From: Rhabdornis inornatus | Lineage: Eukaryota > Chordata > Aves > Passeriformes > Rhabdornithidae | DNA length: 64,000 bases | Assembly (NCBI GenBank): GCA_013397075.1 | Contig: VWZS01009922.1 | Coordinates: 2,920,441 to 2,984,440, forward strand | Reading direction: 5' to 3' | Part shown: one piece after another, positions 49,901-63,287 of the stretch | Layout: each line of letters opens with the position of its first letter | Position numbering within the stretch: position 1 is the first letter of the stretch | The notes under the pieces: generated by a model | Databases searched by the model: none | Told to the model about the DNA's origin: nothing | What the model saw: the letters and a program-made list of their open reading frames with translations, nothing else | Made by a program: the position numbers and the translations under genes

Positions 49901-52586
49901 CCTAAGTCAGGAATATCTTGTAAATATTCTCCTACGAAAAACAGATTTGTCTTTCAAGTAGCAAAGTAGAAGTAATTAGTGCTGCAAACCTTCCTTCTTG
50001 TCCCCAAATAAAGAAAAAAAAAAGAAGGATGTTTTGGTTATTACCACCAAGCCAATAAACGTGCTTCAGGGGTCATTAACTTCAAATCTGTTCTCTCGGA
50101 AAAAAGATTAAGTGCAGCACTGTACTTTATCCTGAATCCCCTGCCAAGCTTTGTTTAGAAATAGCATTTTACTGACAACATTTTTTTTTCTCCCCTGTGA
50201 GAAAAACATGCTCACCTAGGGCAGAAGCTGACTGCATGCAGCACCTGGCTGCATAGCAAGTGCCACCTTAGACTGCTTCAGCACATTAAAAGAGCCTCAC
50301 TTCTCTTTTTATTTAAGGGTCTGGTCCAGCAGTGATAAGGGAGTTTAATCGCTGCAACTCAGGGAGCAGCTCAGCACAGGAGGTGAGCAAGCACTCCTGC
50401 CAGCCACTTTGAGATTCCACATCAGCATCCGGTGGCTTTGGGTCACCCACATCCTGCCAAAGTGGTTCAACCAACTCCGGCTGCAATCTCCTTTCATGCT
50501 TTTGATGAGAAACTGCCATGAAAGGAAGCGGAGAGCAGGAATTAGGAGATTTTGGGGTCACCAGTCAGGACAGTGGAAGGGAGCTGAGGTGGGGCAAGAC
50601 ATCTGGGTGTCCATTTGGGGCATGGCTCACCAGCAGAGTGGATGAGTGCAGGTCTTTCATGGCACAGGTGGTCACCTCTGTCACCTCTTGTAAGCAAGCC
50701 ATGACTACTATGGGATATTTTATGGGGTGATTTTCCTTTTAATTGTGGATGTGTCTTTCAAGCATTCATTTCAAATACCTCCAGTAGCCAATCAATTTAC
50801 TGAGCTCGAGGGCACCATTTACTTTGTTGATATTGACAATAACATGTTCTAAGACATTTTCATGTATCCTGCATGACTTGAAATCAGATAATACAATTCT
50901 CCCCAGAAAGACTGAAATTACTTTAGTTTGAAGCCTTACATAATTCAATTTTTAACAGGTTCACTTGTGAAAAATATTCAGCATTTTCCCTGCATCTAAA
51001 GTAGGAACAGCATCATGAGTTCTAAGGGATTTAAGACCATGAAAGAAGGAGGATTTAGTCTATTTCTTAACAAAAGTCTCCTGAAACATGTTAAAGCTGC
51101 TGTGCTGAGAATCTCAGTACATAAGAAGTCTTAGGAAAAGATGTCATATCAAGCTTTCTAGGAGATTGAAGTCACTCAGGAAAACTTAAAGTGCCCTGAA
51201 AGTCACTGTTTTTTTCACAGAAATAATTTTAGTCAGATGGAGACTAAAATGTGAACTAAAAATGTAAAACTAAAATGTGAAGTTGAGTATTTGGGTATGT
51301 GACAAAAGCCTTTTTTTTTGTTCAGTAAGAAGTGTTTTCAATAAAAACTGCAGTTATTACTGAGGAACAACCAATTCTGTTTTGTGACTTACCTCTCATG
51401 AATGCACAATGTAGTTAATTTCAGCACATGCATCATTAGGTCATTCAATTTTAATGTTACTATATTTAAAAAAATCTTGTGACACATTGTGAAAGAAATG
51501 TTAAACTTTTGATAATATCCCTTTGTCAACTGCATCTAAGTGATCATTTAAGAATTTTAAAGTATAAGTGAAAAATCATTATCTAACACCGAAAGAGATA
51601 AAGAAGGAATTTTGGTTGCTTTTTTCCTTTTTTTAAGAGCTAGAAAAGATATTTTTAATTCCCTTTAATGCAACTCTATGAGATAACCATCATTAGAAGA
51701 TATACCTAGATATTTTCGTGTGTCTAAAGTTAGCAAAAGTGAGATCTCTCCTGCAATTATAAAACTGAGAAAATATCTGTAAGTGTTACTAAACTGCTTT
51801 TAAAATCCAATTGCTTTGCTTTGTATGAGAGGTTTGATCAGCTAGAAGAAAATATCTTCTTTTTTTCTGCTAGAGAGGCAACTTCCAAAGTTAACATCTT
51901 GCATTGTCCAAAGCTATTGATGACACTGTGAGAGTTCAAATCACCTGAACTTAGTTAACTTTTTACACTTTCAGATATTCTTTGTGTCGTTTTAGCACTA
52001 TCTTGAAAAGAATAAAAAACTATGATTGGCTACTCCCCTTTCATATCTGTGCAAAATGAACTACCATGGAAAATAATTTGACATTTTTAGTTAAGAGCAT
52101 AGATAAAAAAAAAAAATACATATTCAACCACATCTCCAACATTTTCTCAGTTGGAAAAGAACAAAGAACTTGAGGACAAAACAGAAAACTTTCAACCTAC
52201 CAAAATGTATCATAGCATCTCCTGGCTAATCTTGGGAGCAAAATTGTTTAAGTTACAGTCAAGACAGAATGATCTGCATGTTTAACTATGGGTAATACTG
52301 CTGTAGCAGCAGCAGCAGACACCTCTCTGCTAGCAACAAACCAAATAATTCAAACATTTCATCCATTAATAATTCCTCTAGTGATCAACTCTTCTTGCTC
52401 TTCGTCTTCCTCTGGTAAAAAACACTTTATCTTCTCTATACACTATGCATATTGGAGCAATACCATGTACTGTGCCTAATTTAGCTCAATATTTATCCCC
52501 TAATAACTGCATAGGATAAATTACCTTTAGATAATATAAGGAAACCTATGGAAGGTAATCTTAGATGTTCTTTCAAGCAAGCTAAA
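46942..52586. other. Intergenic; no gene recognised
   Basis: Mostly unique sequence with poly-T or poly-A runs (49580-49605, 50182-50191). The ORFs present (for example 47869-48123 plus, 48196-48453 plus) lack recognisable domains or a coherent exon structure. Confidence 0.45.
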
Positions 52587-52657
52587 GCTTCAATTGGACT
52601 CAATGATCTTAGAGGTTTTATCCCAACCTTAATGATTCTATGATTGATTCTATCATT
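52587..52657 (+). mobile_element. CR1 LINE 3' terminus
   Basis: GCTTCAATTGGACTCAATGA, followed by TCTTAGAGGTTTTATCCCAA and CCTTAATGATTCTATGATTG, matches the CR1 3' tail on the plus strand, with its terminal ATTCTATGA-type octamer repeated twice and degraded once. It is a heavily 5'-truncated copy. Confidence 0.85.
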
Positions 52658-55600
52658 CCTTGAAATGCATTTAAACCTGGTATTTTTACATTTGTACGTG
52701 GCTTAAAATTGCTCCTCTATGAAGACTGGAAAGAAACAGGACCCTTTGATTTTACAAACAATTCTTTTAACACGAACATAAGTTAGAGTAAAAATGCACA
52801 GAGCTACAACAAGAGAGTTTGGAGGAAATTAAGAAGTGTCCAGCAGAGATAACTCTAGGTAATTCATTCAGAAGACCTCCTGGAAGAAGGAGCCTGCTCA
52901 GTTCCTTGTTCCTTTCTCCCAGGAAGTTACCTATCCAGGCCATGCTTTTGCTTCTTCAAACAGTAGAACAGTGGGCATACCCTCTTCAATTTTTTGGAGG
53001 GTTTTCCAATCTCAGTTCACCTATAAAATCCTTACCTAAGCTTTGACCTGAACTCAGAGGGAAGCACTTGCTTTTCCACGCTGAGGTTATCAGGGGGCTC
53101 TGTTCTTCCGATAACTACTTTAGTATCACAGAGCCCCTGGTACAGCACACTCAATCTCCCAGTGCTGAAGCTGGATAATTATTTTCAGGAGCCCTGCTGA
53201 GACCCCAGTCTTGACATCTCCAGGCCATGTTATAAAAAAGTATCTTGACACCATGGCCTAAAGCCCAACCCTGCATACTGTGCTCACAAGAGAAGCATAT
53301 GAATGGAATTTGTTTTGGTCTCTTGCTAAATGAATGCTCACTGGCGATGTCCACAGCTACTCAGCTTCCCTCAGAGGTGCCAGGATATCCTCTGACGGCT
53401 ACAAGCACAGTGTGGGCTCCACCTAGATGTGCACCTCCAGCGAGATGTGTGCTGTCGGGAGAGGGGGCTTGGCAAACCCCAAGGGTGGAGATGTGAGACA
53501 CTCGGAAATCACAAGTCATACAATGGAAAGGGGCAGGAGGACTGGGTCCATTCTGTGAGCAAACCAGGCACTTGCTTGGGACAGACAAATTAGAGGAAAG
53601 TGTTCTCAGAGGTGCAATGCGACTTGCTTATGTGCCACATGGATTCCCATACATAAAGGGACATTTTTGGTTCATCAGTTATGTGGACTTGTATGCAAGG
53701 GCTTGCTGTCCAAGCACTGTGCTGCCTTTCCAGGACCATAGGATTAGACCCATGAAGGGGCAAGGCCAACCCTGTGTTTGGGCTAGACCCATTGTGTTCA
53801 GACACAAAGCAGCAGTAGGAAGAAAATGCTGGATTATACACAACTAGGACTTAGGAAAGAAACCACAAACCTGTTATATAGGAAAGGAAAAGAAAATGGC
53901 AAAAAGAACAGGAAGCAATTTCTTATTGCAGGGACTCTTTCCTTAGAGTGGCAGTCCTGTCTTGAAGGCTGTGAGGAAGAGGACTCTGTATGTGCTTTCG
54001 GCTGCCCTGCATGGCTCTGTAGACCAGGTGATCTCACCAGGTCATTTTTATGATGATCTATGGTCTGTCCCCAAGGTACATTTATGCAGTCGTGTTTCCT
54101 TCAGCAGAGTTATGACTACATAAACTGAGGGCTGAAATCAGCCCATCTGAAGTGAGTCAAAGCAGAAGAAACTCGTTTCCCCTTTGGGCATGATGGTAAA
54201 TAGATCTGTCAACCTGATGTTTATGGTGGTGCTGTACAAGAAAAGCATTCCTCCACCTCATGGCTAATGCCTGCCCATATGTTTAGAAATACCCTTTGGC
54301 TTGGGCAGGTTAAATGCTCAGACCTAATAAAAATCCACATTTCACTGATACTGTACCTACTTCCCCCTCATCTCATTTCATTTATAATAATGATATTTCT
54401 TGTTGTAATTCTGTTATGTCATGATGTGGTCTTCATTGTAATTTTTCTCAGTTTTCCTCATATGACATGATCTATACATTACTAGCATGTTATGAAAATC
54501 AAAGGAGATGTAAATACTTCTAATGCTGGCATGCCTACCTTAGTATTACAAGCTACCAGGAAAACACCTGAGCAAAAATGGGAATTAAAATGCACAGAAA
54601 ATTCAGTTTCAGTTGGAGTCTTAAATCAGTCCAGATGCAGCTGACACCTTTCACAGCCTTTTCTGTGGTTGTGGGTATTGATGTGAACTAGAACACTTAC
54701 TGTCTTGCTTATTTGTGACTGTGCATTAATGCTGGTATAATCAGTGATATGTATAGCCCCAGCACAAAACATACACATGTTGAAAGGTAGACAGCTTTTG
54801 TAAATTATAAATACCTCAAACTGAAATAATTTTATCATCAGCCATGGTACTCAATTCTGTATTTCAGTCCAGCGAAAGGGCTGGAGAAGTTTCAATGAAA
54901 GCTATTTGAACAGACAGCAATTACATTAAAAAATATTGAATTTTGTGCACTGAAGTGACTGGAGCTCTAGAAGCTGCTACTATTGTAAAATACAGTGACA
55001 AAATATACAGAGCACTTGGGGGTTCCCTGGGGGAAACCTCATGATTACAGATAAATTCTATCAATGTGTCTGCCAGAAAGGCTGCTCTGCACTAAGGAAC
55101 TCAATTAACATGATTTGTGTCTTAAGATTTATTTTTGTCAAGCCACCTATTACACATGTTTTATGTGTGTTGCTTCCCCTCAGCCAGGGAGGGCAAATAT
55201 ATTACATTTCTGACATCATCCTCATCGTGTTTCTCCACTCGCTAAAATTATTTGGATTGATTCAAGTAGAACTGGTATGATTTACAATTTCCTTTTGCTT
55301 TTCTTGTCATTTTTAATAGCCCTCATAATTTGCAGCCTGTTGTTATGGTTTGTACCACTGTGTGCATGACAACATGTTTTGGTCTTTCCTTAGCTGGGCA
55401 GTCTTAGACGCCTCCACCACGGAGTTGAGGGTGGGACCCTGATTTTGGAAGATGCCTGCAAAGAGTAGGGTTGTGCTGCAGCACCACCTTTAGCCAGAGA
55501 AACCCCACAGATGTGCAGGAAGAGGAATTATGGTAACACCCACAGAAAACACAAGTTATCAACACCGAGTAGCAATGACATTGAAGACAACTGTGACTGT

Positions 55601-58600
55601 TTCTTCTGAATGACATGATGTTGCCTGGACTGGTTCTTGTTTCATATCCCCAGACCTGTGACTGTGCATCTGGAGCTGCCCTGCTCCAGCCTTTCTCGGA
55701 TCTTAATGCACAGTAATGATCATAGTAGGATCAGTTCACAGGAAAGTGACCTCCCTGCTCCTACATAATGTTGCTTTAAGTGTATGTACTGCACACATAT
55801 ATCAGGCTTTTTATTCACAGCATCACACTTCAGCTGCTTAGTCCCCATGGTTCCTGGCATACTTTTAGCTGGACATTTAGTTATGGACTCCTTGTTCCAC
55901 GATTGTTGGAGCTTGGCTCCTGCATGACTGTGGAGGTCAGGGGCTGGTGGGAATCCTTTACTATCCCTGCAGACAAGCTATGGAACAGGGCTAATCATTT
56001 GGATCCTACAGGAAATGGCCCATCTGTGAGGCCACAGCAAGCTGATGGGTTACTGCAATTTGAGTCATGTCCCAACAGCACAGCTTATGCAGCCTTGAAA
56101 ATCAACATTCCTCTTGTAGACATTGCTCAATACCTCTTCCAACAAAATTCATTACCTTTCTGCCTCTTAACATCCTCCTTCCATTTTGTTTCTCCGAAGA
56201 AAAGCCTTTTTTTTTTGTATCTCAGAAAGATTATCAAAATACTTCACGTTCTTGCCAATTCAAATTATGCGTAAAGGAAAGCAGAAAACTTCAGCTGATG
56301 TTCTACAGTGTGCTCTGGAAAATCAGCAGGAACTTCATAACTTAAATCAAGCAAGTTAGGAAAAGTCAGGTTGTTGAATATACCCCAGTGTGACATATCA
56401 TGGTGTCATTTAGAACACAAATAAAAGTTTACCATAATGGAAAAACTTTTAGGTGTCATAAAATTCAAACAATTCACATTTTAGACTTCACTTGAAGATG
56501 CTATTGAAGAGGCATTCCTGTCTTTCCTTCATGTCTTGTTGCTTCAGTGGGAGACCCTCATGTAAAAATCCCTGCCTCATTTTTTTTAACTTTACTTTTT
56601 CCTTTAAATGAGTCAAATTACAGCATTTCTGTTGAGCCTTGCCATCCTAAAGACTTCTGCATTTTCTCTCAATCAAGGTCCCTAAGCAGTGCAATGCTCT
56701 GGTTTCTTAATTTTCTTTTGAGATGCTAAAAAGAAAGAAGCCTTCTTCTTTTCCTTATTTCAGATTTTTTAATTTTTTTTTTTAAGTTCTTTAAAATTTC
56801 TCTGGTCTTTTCTCAGTAGTTTTTACAAATCTGTTTCAAATGAGCTATGCAGATCAGATGCCAGACTGGTTTACTGGGCCCTCAGCTCTTGGCCCCAGAT
56901 TGCTCCTGACTAGCTGACTGTCCCTGGCCGTGGTGTGTTCTCTTTGTCCTTTCATGTGGCTGGGCCAAAGCAAATCAAATATTACAATAAGGCCTTTCAA
57001 CAAAACTGGTATTAATATGTATTACAGCAGTGCCTGGAGTATCCAGTTGAGATGGAGACTATATGTGTTCTCTAGTTAAACATTGTCTCTGTCCTGAAGC
57101 AGCAACGATCCCTGGGTAAAGTCTGCCACACTCTCCTGGAGTATCTTGCTGCTCCATCGAATTCAGTGTATTCATCCTTGCATCAGAGTATAACTTTTCA
57201 TGAATGGCAGCAGCAGAAATCTGTTAAAGTTCAGAATTACCCTCTTCCCTGGACATGTGATATTTCTAGAATTCATTATGAAGGACAAGGTGAAAGAAAT
57301 GTTACAAAGATCAGTAGAGCTACTTGCAAATCCCTTCTGAGAAACCTATTTCTCCTACAAGCATAGTAAGAGACATTTTGAAACTAGGATTTAGGAATGC
57401 CGCTTTATTAAACTGGTAGGTGAGGACATACTGTATGTCCATTTGTGATTAGTGGACTTCAAAGGATTCAACTGATAATGTATAAATTAACTGATTAAAA
57501 ACTTTATTGGAAGACTATTAAAACCAGAATGAGACCTGGCTGTTCCATTTCAGCATTACCAAACTCCATTATTAATAAGTTCTGGCTATTATTGTGGTCA
57601 TATCACTGTACAGGGGCTTGCTGACCTCTCAAAGCAAGATCATGGAGCATCCTGTGCAACCCTCTAATGTATAGTTCCATTGTCTCCACATTAGGTCTAA
57701 ATCGAAATGGGCAGATAATGGTGAGCATAAATGAGCCATCAAGTTTCATTTACTCTCATTTTTAGAATGGGTTCAGGGCTTCAGTGAGTATTGCAGAATT
57801 TTAAACTTGTTATTAGCCCAGAGCTTTATAAAATGAAAATACAGATAAGTATTACAGATAGACTGAATAATAAATACAGAACAAGTGTTTGCCTGTTTTA
57901 ATACACTGGTAAATTATGTCTTCCTCTTACAGACTTGCTCAGCTGCAGGTAAGGTTGAAACATCTAGATTTATTAGCCTAAAAATTATCAGTTGCTTTGT
58001 GCTTTGTCTTTCTTTTTTAATTCACAAAAAGGCCCAATTTTTACGCAGATTTTTTTAAACTATTCAAGTAGAATCGGCTTAATTCTTTATCAGATGAAAT
58101 GGGCTGCTGTGCCACTACATGCTTCAGGGATTCATTCAGAGAAGACAGAAGATGGGATGCCAAAGCCCCTACAACCCAGACAACAATGGTCCTCGTCCAC
58201 TCCTGATCTTCAGGAGCACGGCCAGAAGCAGGGTCTTCCCACCCACCCAGTGGGATGTCCCTGCTTTTTCCTATGAAGCTGTCCTACTTTGCAGCACAGA
58301 CTAAAAGATTGAAGGGGACAGTAACTGAGCATAGCTGTAGTCCAAGGATTAAGAGATTCACCCAGAAGGGAAGAAAACTGGTTTAATCTCTTCTTCAAGG
58401 GCTGTTTTATGCTGATGAATGCAAAACAGGTAACCTGCCTGTGGAACAAGAACTGGCATGAAAGTACCCCTCTTTATGCAGGCATGAGCTTTGATGGGGC
58501 TGGGGGAGTGAGGATTCCTAAAGGGAGGTCCCTTTGGAACTTCTGGGCATTGTGAGGTCTCTCTTGCAAGGCTGATGTACAGTCAGTCATAATTTCAGCA

Positions 58601-58896
58601 CTGATTGCAATAACAACAAGCCTGAGCCCTGGGATTTTCAAGAGTTTTAGGATGAAAGCAGCTGTGTAAAGTCGAACCACTGTGCAATAAGGCATCACTT
58701 TAATCCATTAACTCTCCATTATGGGCTAAGTATGTTTCTTAATTACCACGGGTGACTTTGGAGGGTAGCTTAACCGCATGATTCCCACTAATAAGAATGA
58801 AAAGTTTATTGTTGCTTCCTACACTTTGCCTAATATCTTAATTTCATCCTCAGAGCTGTGCCTGCAGGCAGCAGTCAGATGAATTTAAAACACATT
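52658..58896. other. Intergenic; no gene recognised
   Basis: Unique AT-rich DNA with no identified interspersed repeat. The ORF at 55780-56274 (plus, 164 codons) has no domain or splice context that supports it. The interval around 55.04-55.34 kb is a weak candidate for conserved non-coding sequence, by impression only. Confidence 0.45.
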
Positions 58897-58936
58897 AAAC
58901 ACATTTCTTTAAACACATTTAAAGAAAAATGTGTTT
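58897..58936. repeat. Imperfect 17-19-bp-arm hairpin
   Basis: AAACACATTTCTTTAAA and TTTAAAGAAAAATGTGTTT are reverse complements apart from two extra A in the right arm, with a four-base loop. The upstream AAAACACATTAAACACATTT repeats the same word. Confidence 0.8.
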
Positions 58937-61900
58937 AGCGTTAGCATTCAGGATTTAGAGCACATAGCTTGATCCTCTTTATTTGTAATTCCCTGTTCAG
59001 GCATTTCCCTTCAATGCTGTGAGAGCATCTTGAGCTCTGAAAAGGCCAGACTGAAGGATAACATGGTGCAATTAGAGAAGAGTTGCTTTTCCTGAAGTTA
59101 AGGAATATGAACAAAAGGCTTCCTGGGCCTGTCCAGTTTTTAAAATCAATTGTGTCAAGCAGGCAACAGGAGGCAAGGAACAGACAGGGCTTTGGCCTTT
59201 TTCTCCTCCCTTGGACTGCTTCCAGTGTCACCAGTGCACAAGCTACAATCTCAGCTCTCCGATGACTTCTGTTCAGCTGCAGGGAGCTGCTGCATCCCTG
59301 CCCCCTCTGGCAGCCCCCTCAAGGGCATTGCAACAGCTGAGAATAAAAGGAATGCAGCAGCTCAGGTCACCTTTCTCTCATCCCTGCTTCAAAATACTCC
59401 TCTTCCAGGAAGGAAAGCCATGGTTTGTTCTGTTAGTGCCACACCCTTGAGCAAGTCTCCTCAAATTCAAAATAACCAAGGTTGGGGGGAAGACTTTAGA
59501 GGTATCAGTGCAGAGCAAACAGTTGGCACCTTAGAAGCAGAGGCTCTTGATTTGGAAAGCCATCTCTGCCAGTGGGAAATGGGTTAAAAAAACTGCTCCT
59601 CTCTCCATTTCAGCCCCTTCCTTCGCAGCCACAAGCTGCAGCTCATGCTCCCCTCAGTTATGCCAAGGCAGCTGCTTTGGAGACTGCTGAAAACAGGATG
59701 GCTTTGACTATCTCAGTTTAAAAATAAACCTTTTTTCCCTATTATTCTTTATCTTAAATTATGTCAATAATCCACTCTGCAGTCCAGGCACTGAAGTCGG
59801 TGCATTGCTCAGTGAGAGGACAGAGAGACACAAAGGAACTCTTTCATTGTAGTTCTCCCTGTTCTCCCATCAGGTTCTTATAGCGCAATATTCCATTTTC
59901 TTATTCCTGGATATTCCATTTTATATGGGGCTCCTTGGTCATTAATACTGAGCTGTACATTACTTGGTCAGGCAGCAGTAGAAATTTATGCCCAGTGAAA
60001 CACGAACACACCACTGCACTGAATTTAGGAAATAATGCACCATGGACTGTTTCATCTTTAAATATTTATGCTAACCTTATCTTATGGGAAGCAAAGCAAT
60101 ACCTTTCCTGCAGAGACTGCAAAGACAAAGTTACCTCATCCATACTCTCAATTATCTGGAATTAAGTTCAATAAGTAGAATTTGTCATGTAAATCAAGCC
60201 TATATTTTGAAAGAGAGTCCTAGCATGTTTGAAGGAGACCCTACAGTTTTTGGATTTCTCAGTGATGAAAACAGGTGTAACTTAAAGCAATGGAGTAAAA
60301 CTAAAGAATGAAAAATTTACAATAATAAAAACAGAAAGAAGTGCTGGATTCTGCACAATCTTGCATAAGAAATAGCCCGCACTTCTTACGTTCTAGAAAG
60401 ATTGGATTAAATAATCAAACTACAGCATAGGGAATAATTTTTCATAGGAGACACAGAGATAAACTTACCAGTCTTTATCCCTGTCTACTTTCTGTGAATC
60501 TTAAAATGATTAATGGATTTATTTCTCACAGGATAAGTAAAATAAAGCACCTTTTTTACCAGTCACAACATAACTGATCTTATTAAACACTTTATTCAGC
60601 TCAGCTAACCTGTTCATATGAATAAGACAATAGACATCAACCACAGGATGGCCGTTTTCTGATTGGGCTGGATTTGTCACTCTAGCCACGGCCTTGGCAC
60701 TGCCTGTCTGAGCCAAGTCAAATTTATATGCTGTATCTATAGCACAACCTCCACCACACAGTTTTTAGACTGATTTTAACTATTTTGACTTCAGATGTGG
60801 CTTACCTTGAGGAAGTTTAAGGACACTGCCCCGGGGCAGATGCTTGAACTGTATTTCTGCTGGAACTTGTGGCTGCCTTAAGGAGGGTGGGCTATATTAG
60901 CCATGGTCCCATCCAACCCAAGCAAGTGGCTGAGATGTTGTGTCTAAGCAGTACCTAAGTTGCTACTGACCTGAACTGAAATTTTCTCTGCCTCTTTTCA
61001 GCAGGGGGTCCTGAGCTTGGTTGATTTACTCTTTTGAGTTAGACAACAGTATAAAAATGAACATTAGCAGGCAACTCTGGGCAGTGCATTTAAAGAGGAA
61101 AGGAACTTGTTAAAATTGTTTACACTTTGACAATTCAGACAACATCCTCAGCCACCACCTGCATTTCTCCATTTATTCCACTATTTTTTTTAAAAGGAAA
61201 CACTTCCCCAAAGGGACAACAAGACTTAGATTCTTATACTGCAGGAACAAGATGAGTGTTTCCTACCAGCTATGCCTTCTTTCCATTGGGTCTTCTCTGC
61301 ATATGAGCATTCTAGATGTTGTATTGCTTCAGAGATACCTCTATTAACAATAAAAGGGATACTAGAAATCCAGATAAGGAATTTTGGTTTGCCCTGCTGG
61401 GGACAGGGACATTATTTTTAAGCCTTGAGCATAATGAAGGCATCAGATTTGGAAGATGAGTACTGCTTGTTGAGTTTATCCTTACAACTCTCTGTAAGAC
61501 AGGGAAATACTATTCTTACTTTGCAAGTTGGGTGGGGTTTTTTTCCTAATTACACCATGGTCAACTCAGAAAAGTATTTATCAGTTATTTACCTGTGGGT
61601 GTTCCTCTTCAGTCCATCTGAATTTTGCTTGAACTTTTTTCCCCTGAAACCCAATATTGATAAGGCTGACATCATAAAGTAGTTTAACATCCTTGTGACC
61701 AGAAGAGAATTTTCCACACATTTTGGCTAGATAAACAGTCTAACTTCGGAGGGAGCAACATTTCCTGCAAACACCCCACTTTTACATGTGAATGGCTTGA
61801 GAACAGATGCCAACAAGCTGTGCCAGGTGAGATGAGGTAAGACAGACAGGTGGCCTCATTTCTTTCCCACCTGCCAGTAGTATCAGCACAATGGCTCATT

Positions 61901-62029
61901 ATTCTTCTGCTTACTTATGGGCTTTTGTATATTTACCCTTCCCCTGTCCAACAATACTAGTACTGAATCTCTGCTTGTACCTCTTTTCTGAAGTGGACAA
62001 AGACTATGAGCTGGCCTTTAAGAAGCACG
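58937..62029. other. Intergenic; no gene recognised
   Basis: Unique AT-rich sequence. Two donor-like words (CCAG then GTGAGA, and TGAG then GTAAGA) lie at about 61826-61842 on the plus strand, but no matching exon could be defined. Confidence 0.4.
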
Positions 62030-62405
62030 GGCGTTAAGAGACTCCCTTTTCGTCTCCAGACCCGCACTCTTGAGGAATGGCGTGCGGGACGTGAGGGAGC
62101 ATCGCCAGCCCCGAGGCGCTGATGCTGCGAGGGCCGGGAATACCGCGGGAATGCCGCGGGAATGCCGCGGGAATGGCGGGCAGGAACGCTGGCACGGGGG
62201 CGCTGCGCGGGAGGAGGCCCCGCGCTGTGGGCTCTGCGGGCGGGCTGTGCCGCCCCCTGCCGGGCACTGCCCGCCATGGCCGCCTCATGCCCGCCCGCCC
62301 GCCCGCGGCCTGTGGCGCGGTCCCCTCGTCACCCGCGCTCCTTTGGCGCCCTGCTAAAGCTTTCAGCGCTCCTCTCCGGCCACCCAGTGTGGGAGACACA
62401 GTGCA
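62030..62405. promoter_or_regulatory. Small CpG island, candidate promoter of an unidentified gene
   Basis: GC content and CpG frequency jump for about 370 bases between AT-rich DNA and a CR1. Dense CCGCGGG, GGCGCGG and CCCGCCCGCCCGCCCGCGG words occur. There is an ATG in a good context at 62276 (GCCATGG), but the following frame (Ala/Pro/Arg-rich) is not recognised and runs into the CR1. Given human gene order the next gene would be RUBCNL, expected on the opposite strand from LRCH1, but no RUBCNL coding sequence was recognised. It could be a divergent or distal promoter, a first non-coding exon, or an orphan island. Confidence 0.5.
62136..62179. repeat. 11-bp minisatellite, four units
   Basis: GGGAATGCCGC occurs four times in tandem from 62136, the first unit with an A (GGGAATACCGC) and the last as GGGAATGGCGG. 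It lies inside the CpG island and every unit contains CpG. Confidence 0.9.
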
Positions 62406-62409
62406 GACC

Positions 62410-62908
62410 TCAGAGGATCATGGAATCGTTGATGTTGGAAAAGACTTCCAAGATCATCCAACTGCCAAGGCCACCATATAAACCATTTCCCTCAGTGGCA
62501 CATCTACGCATCTTTTAAACACCTCCAGGGGTGGGGACTCAAGCACTTCCCTGGGCAGCCTGTTCTGCATAGCATCCTTTCCATGCAGAAGTTTTTCAGA
62601 ATACCCAATCTAAACCTGCCTGGTGCGACTTGAGGTCCTCTTGGAGAAAAGACTGACCCCAACCTGGCTCCACCCTCCTTTCAGGCAGTTGTAGAGAGCA
62701 ATGAGGTCCCCCCTGAGCCTCCTTTTCTCCAGGCTAAACACCCCCAGCTCCCTCAGCCGCTTCTCATGGGACTTGTGCTCCAGACCCTTCCAAGCTCCGC
62801 TGTCACTCTCTGGACCCACTCCAGCCCCTCAGCGTCCTCCTTGTAGTGAGGGACCCAGAACTGAACACAGGGTCTGAGGTGTGGCCTCACCAGTGCTGAG
62901 TACTGGGA
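62410..62908 (-). mobile_element. CR1 LINE, about 500-bp 3' part
   Basis: The plus strand reads as the reverse complement of the CR1 3' region: ATCATGGAATCGTTGATGTT, AGATCATCCAACTGCC, GGGGACTCAAGCACTTCCCT, GGGCAGCCTGTTC, CAATGAGGTCCCCCCTGAGC, CTCCAGGCTAAACACCCCCA, GCTCCCTCAGCCGCTTCTCA and TGTGGCCTCACCAGTGCTGA all appear in consensus order. The copy is little diverged compared with the others here, so it is relatively young. It joins the CpG island directly and is 5'-truncated at about 62908. Confidence 0.95.
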
Positions 62909-63287
62909 CGAACCCTGAACCAAATCTACTCCTTTCTACCATACACGGTGGTGCCATAAGCGTCTGAGAGCAGTACTAGCCAGGCTTTTTCAATGGCACA
63001 GGTCATTGCACAGCCTCTGATTCTTCTTTAACCAAATGTGGCCTAAACCTGAGGCAGAATTGCATTCTCCAGCATCCCACCCAAGACAAGTTCATCCGAG
63101 TACTCACCAGCCACAGGCAGCTACACAATACCAACACAAGTACCATCAGGATCTTAGTTCCCATAGCCACTCCAGGGGAAATGGATCTCCAATGTCCATT
63201 TTCGGAAAAGCCAAGACCTGTACTCTTTATCAAAACAAAAATTGTCCTCCTAAAAGGAGGAAGGTGTGAAATGTAGTATGACTTGTA
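62909..63287. other. Unassigned interval between two CR1 pieces
   Basis: About 380 bases with overlapping short ORFs on both strands and no recognisable family. It could contain the body of the plus-strand CR1 whose tail ends at 63330, but no consensus was recognised there. Confidence 0.4.

Noticed and set aside
55780..56274. 164-codon plus-strand ORF
   Set aside because: No domain recognised, starts in AT-rich sequence without promoter features, ends in low-complexity Phe/Lys/Ile translation.
62122..62518. Ala/Pro/Arg-rich ORFs in the second CpG island
   Set aside because: All three frames of the GC-rich island are open, and the frames continue into CR1 repeat sequence, so coding is unlikely.
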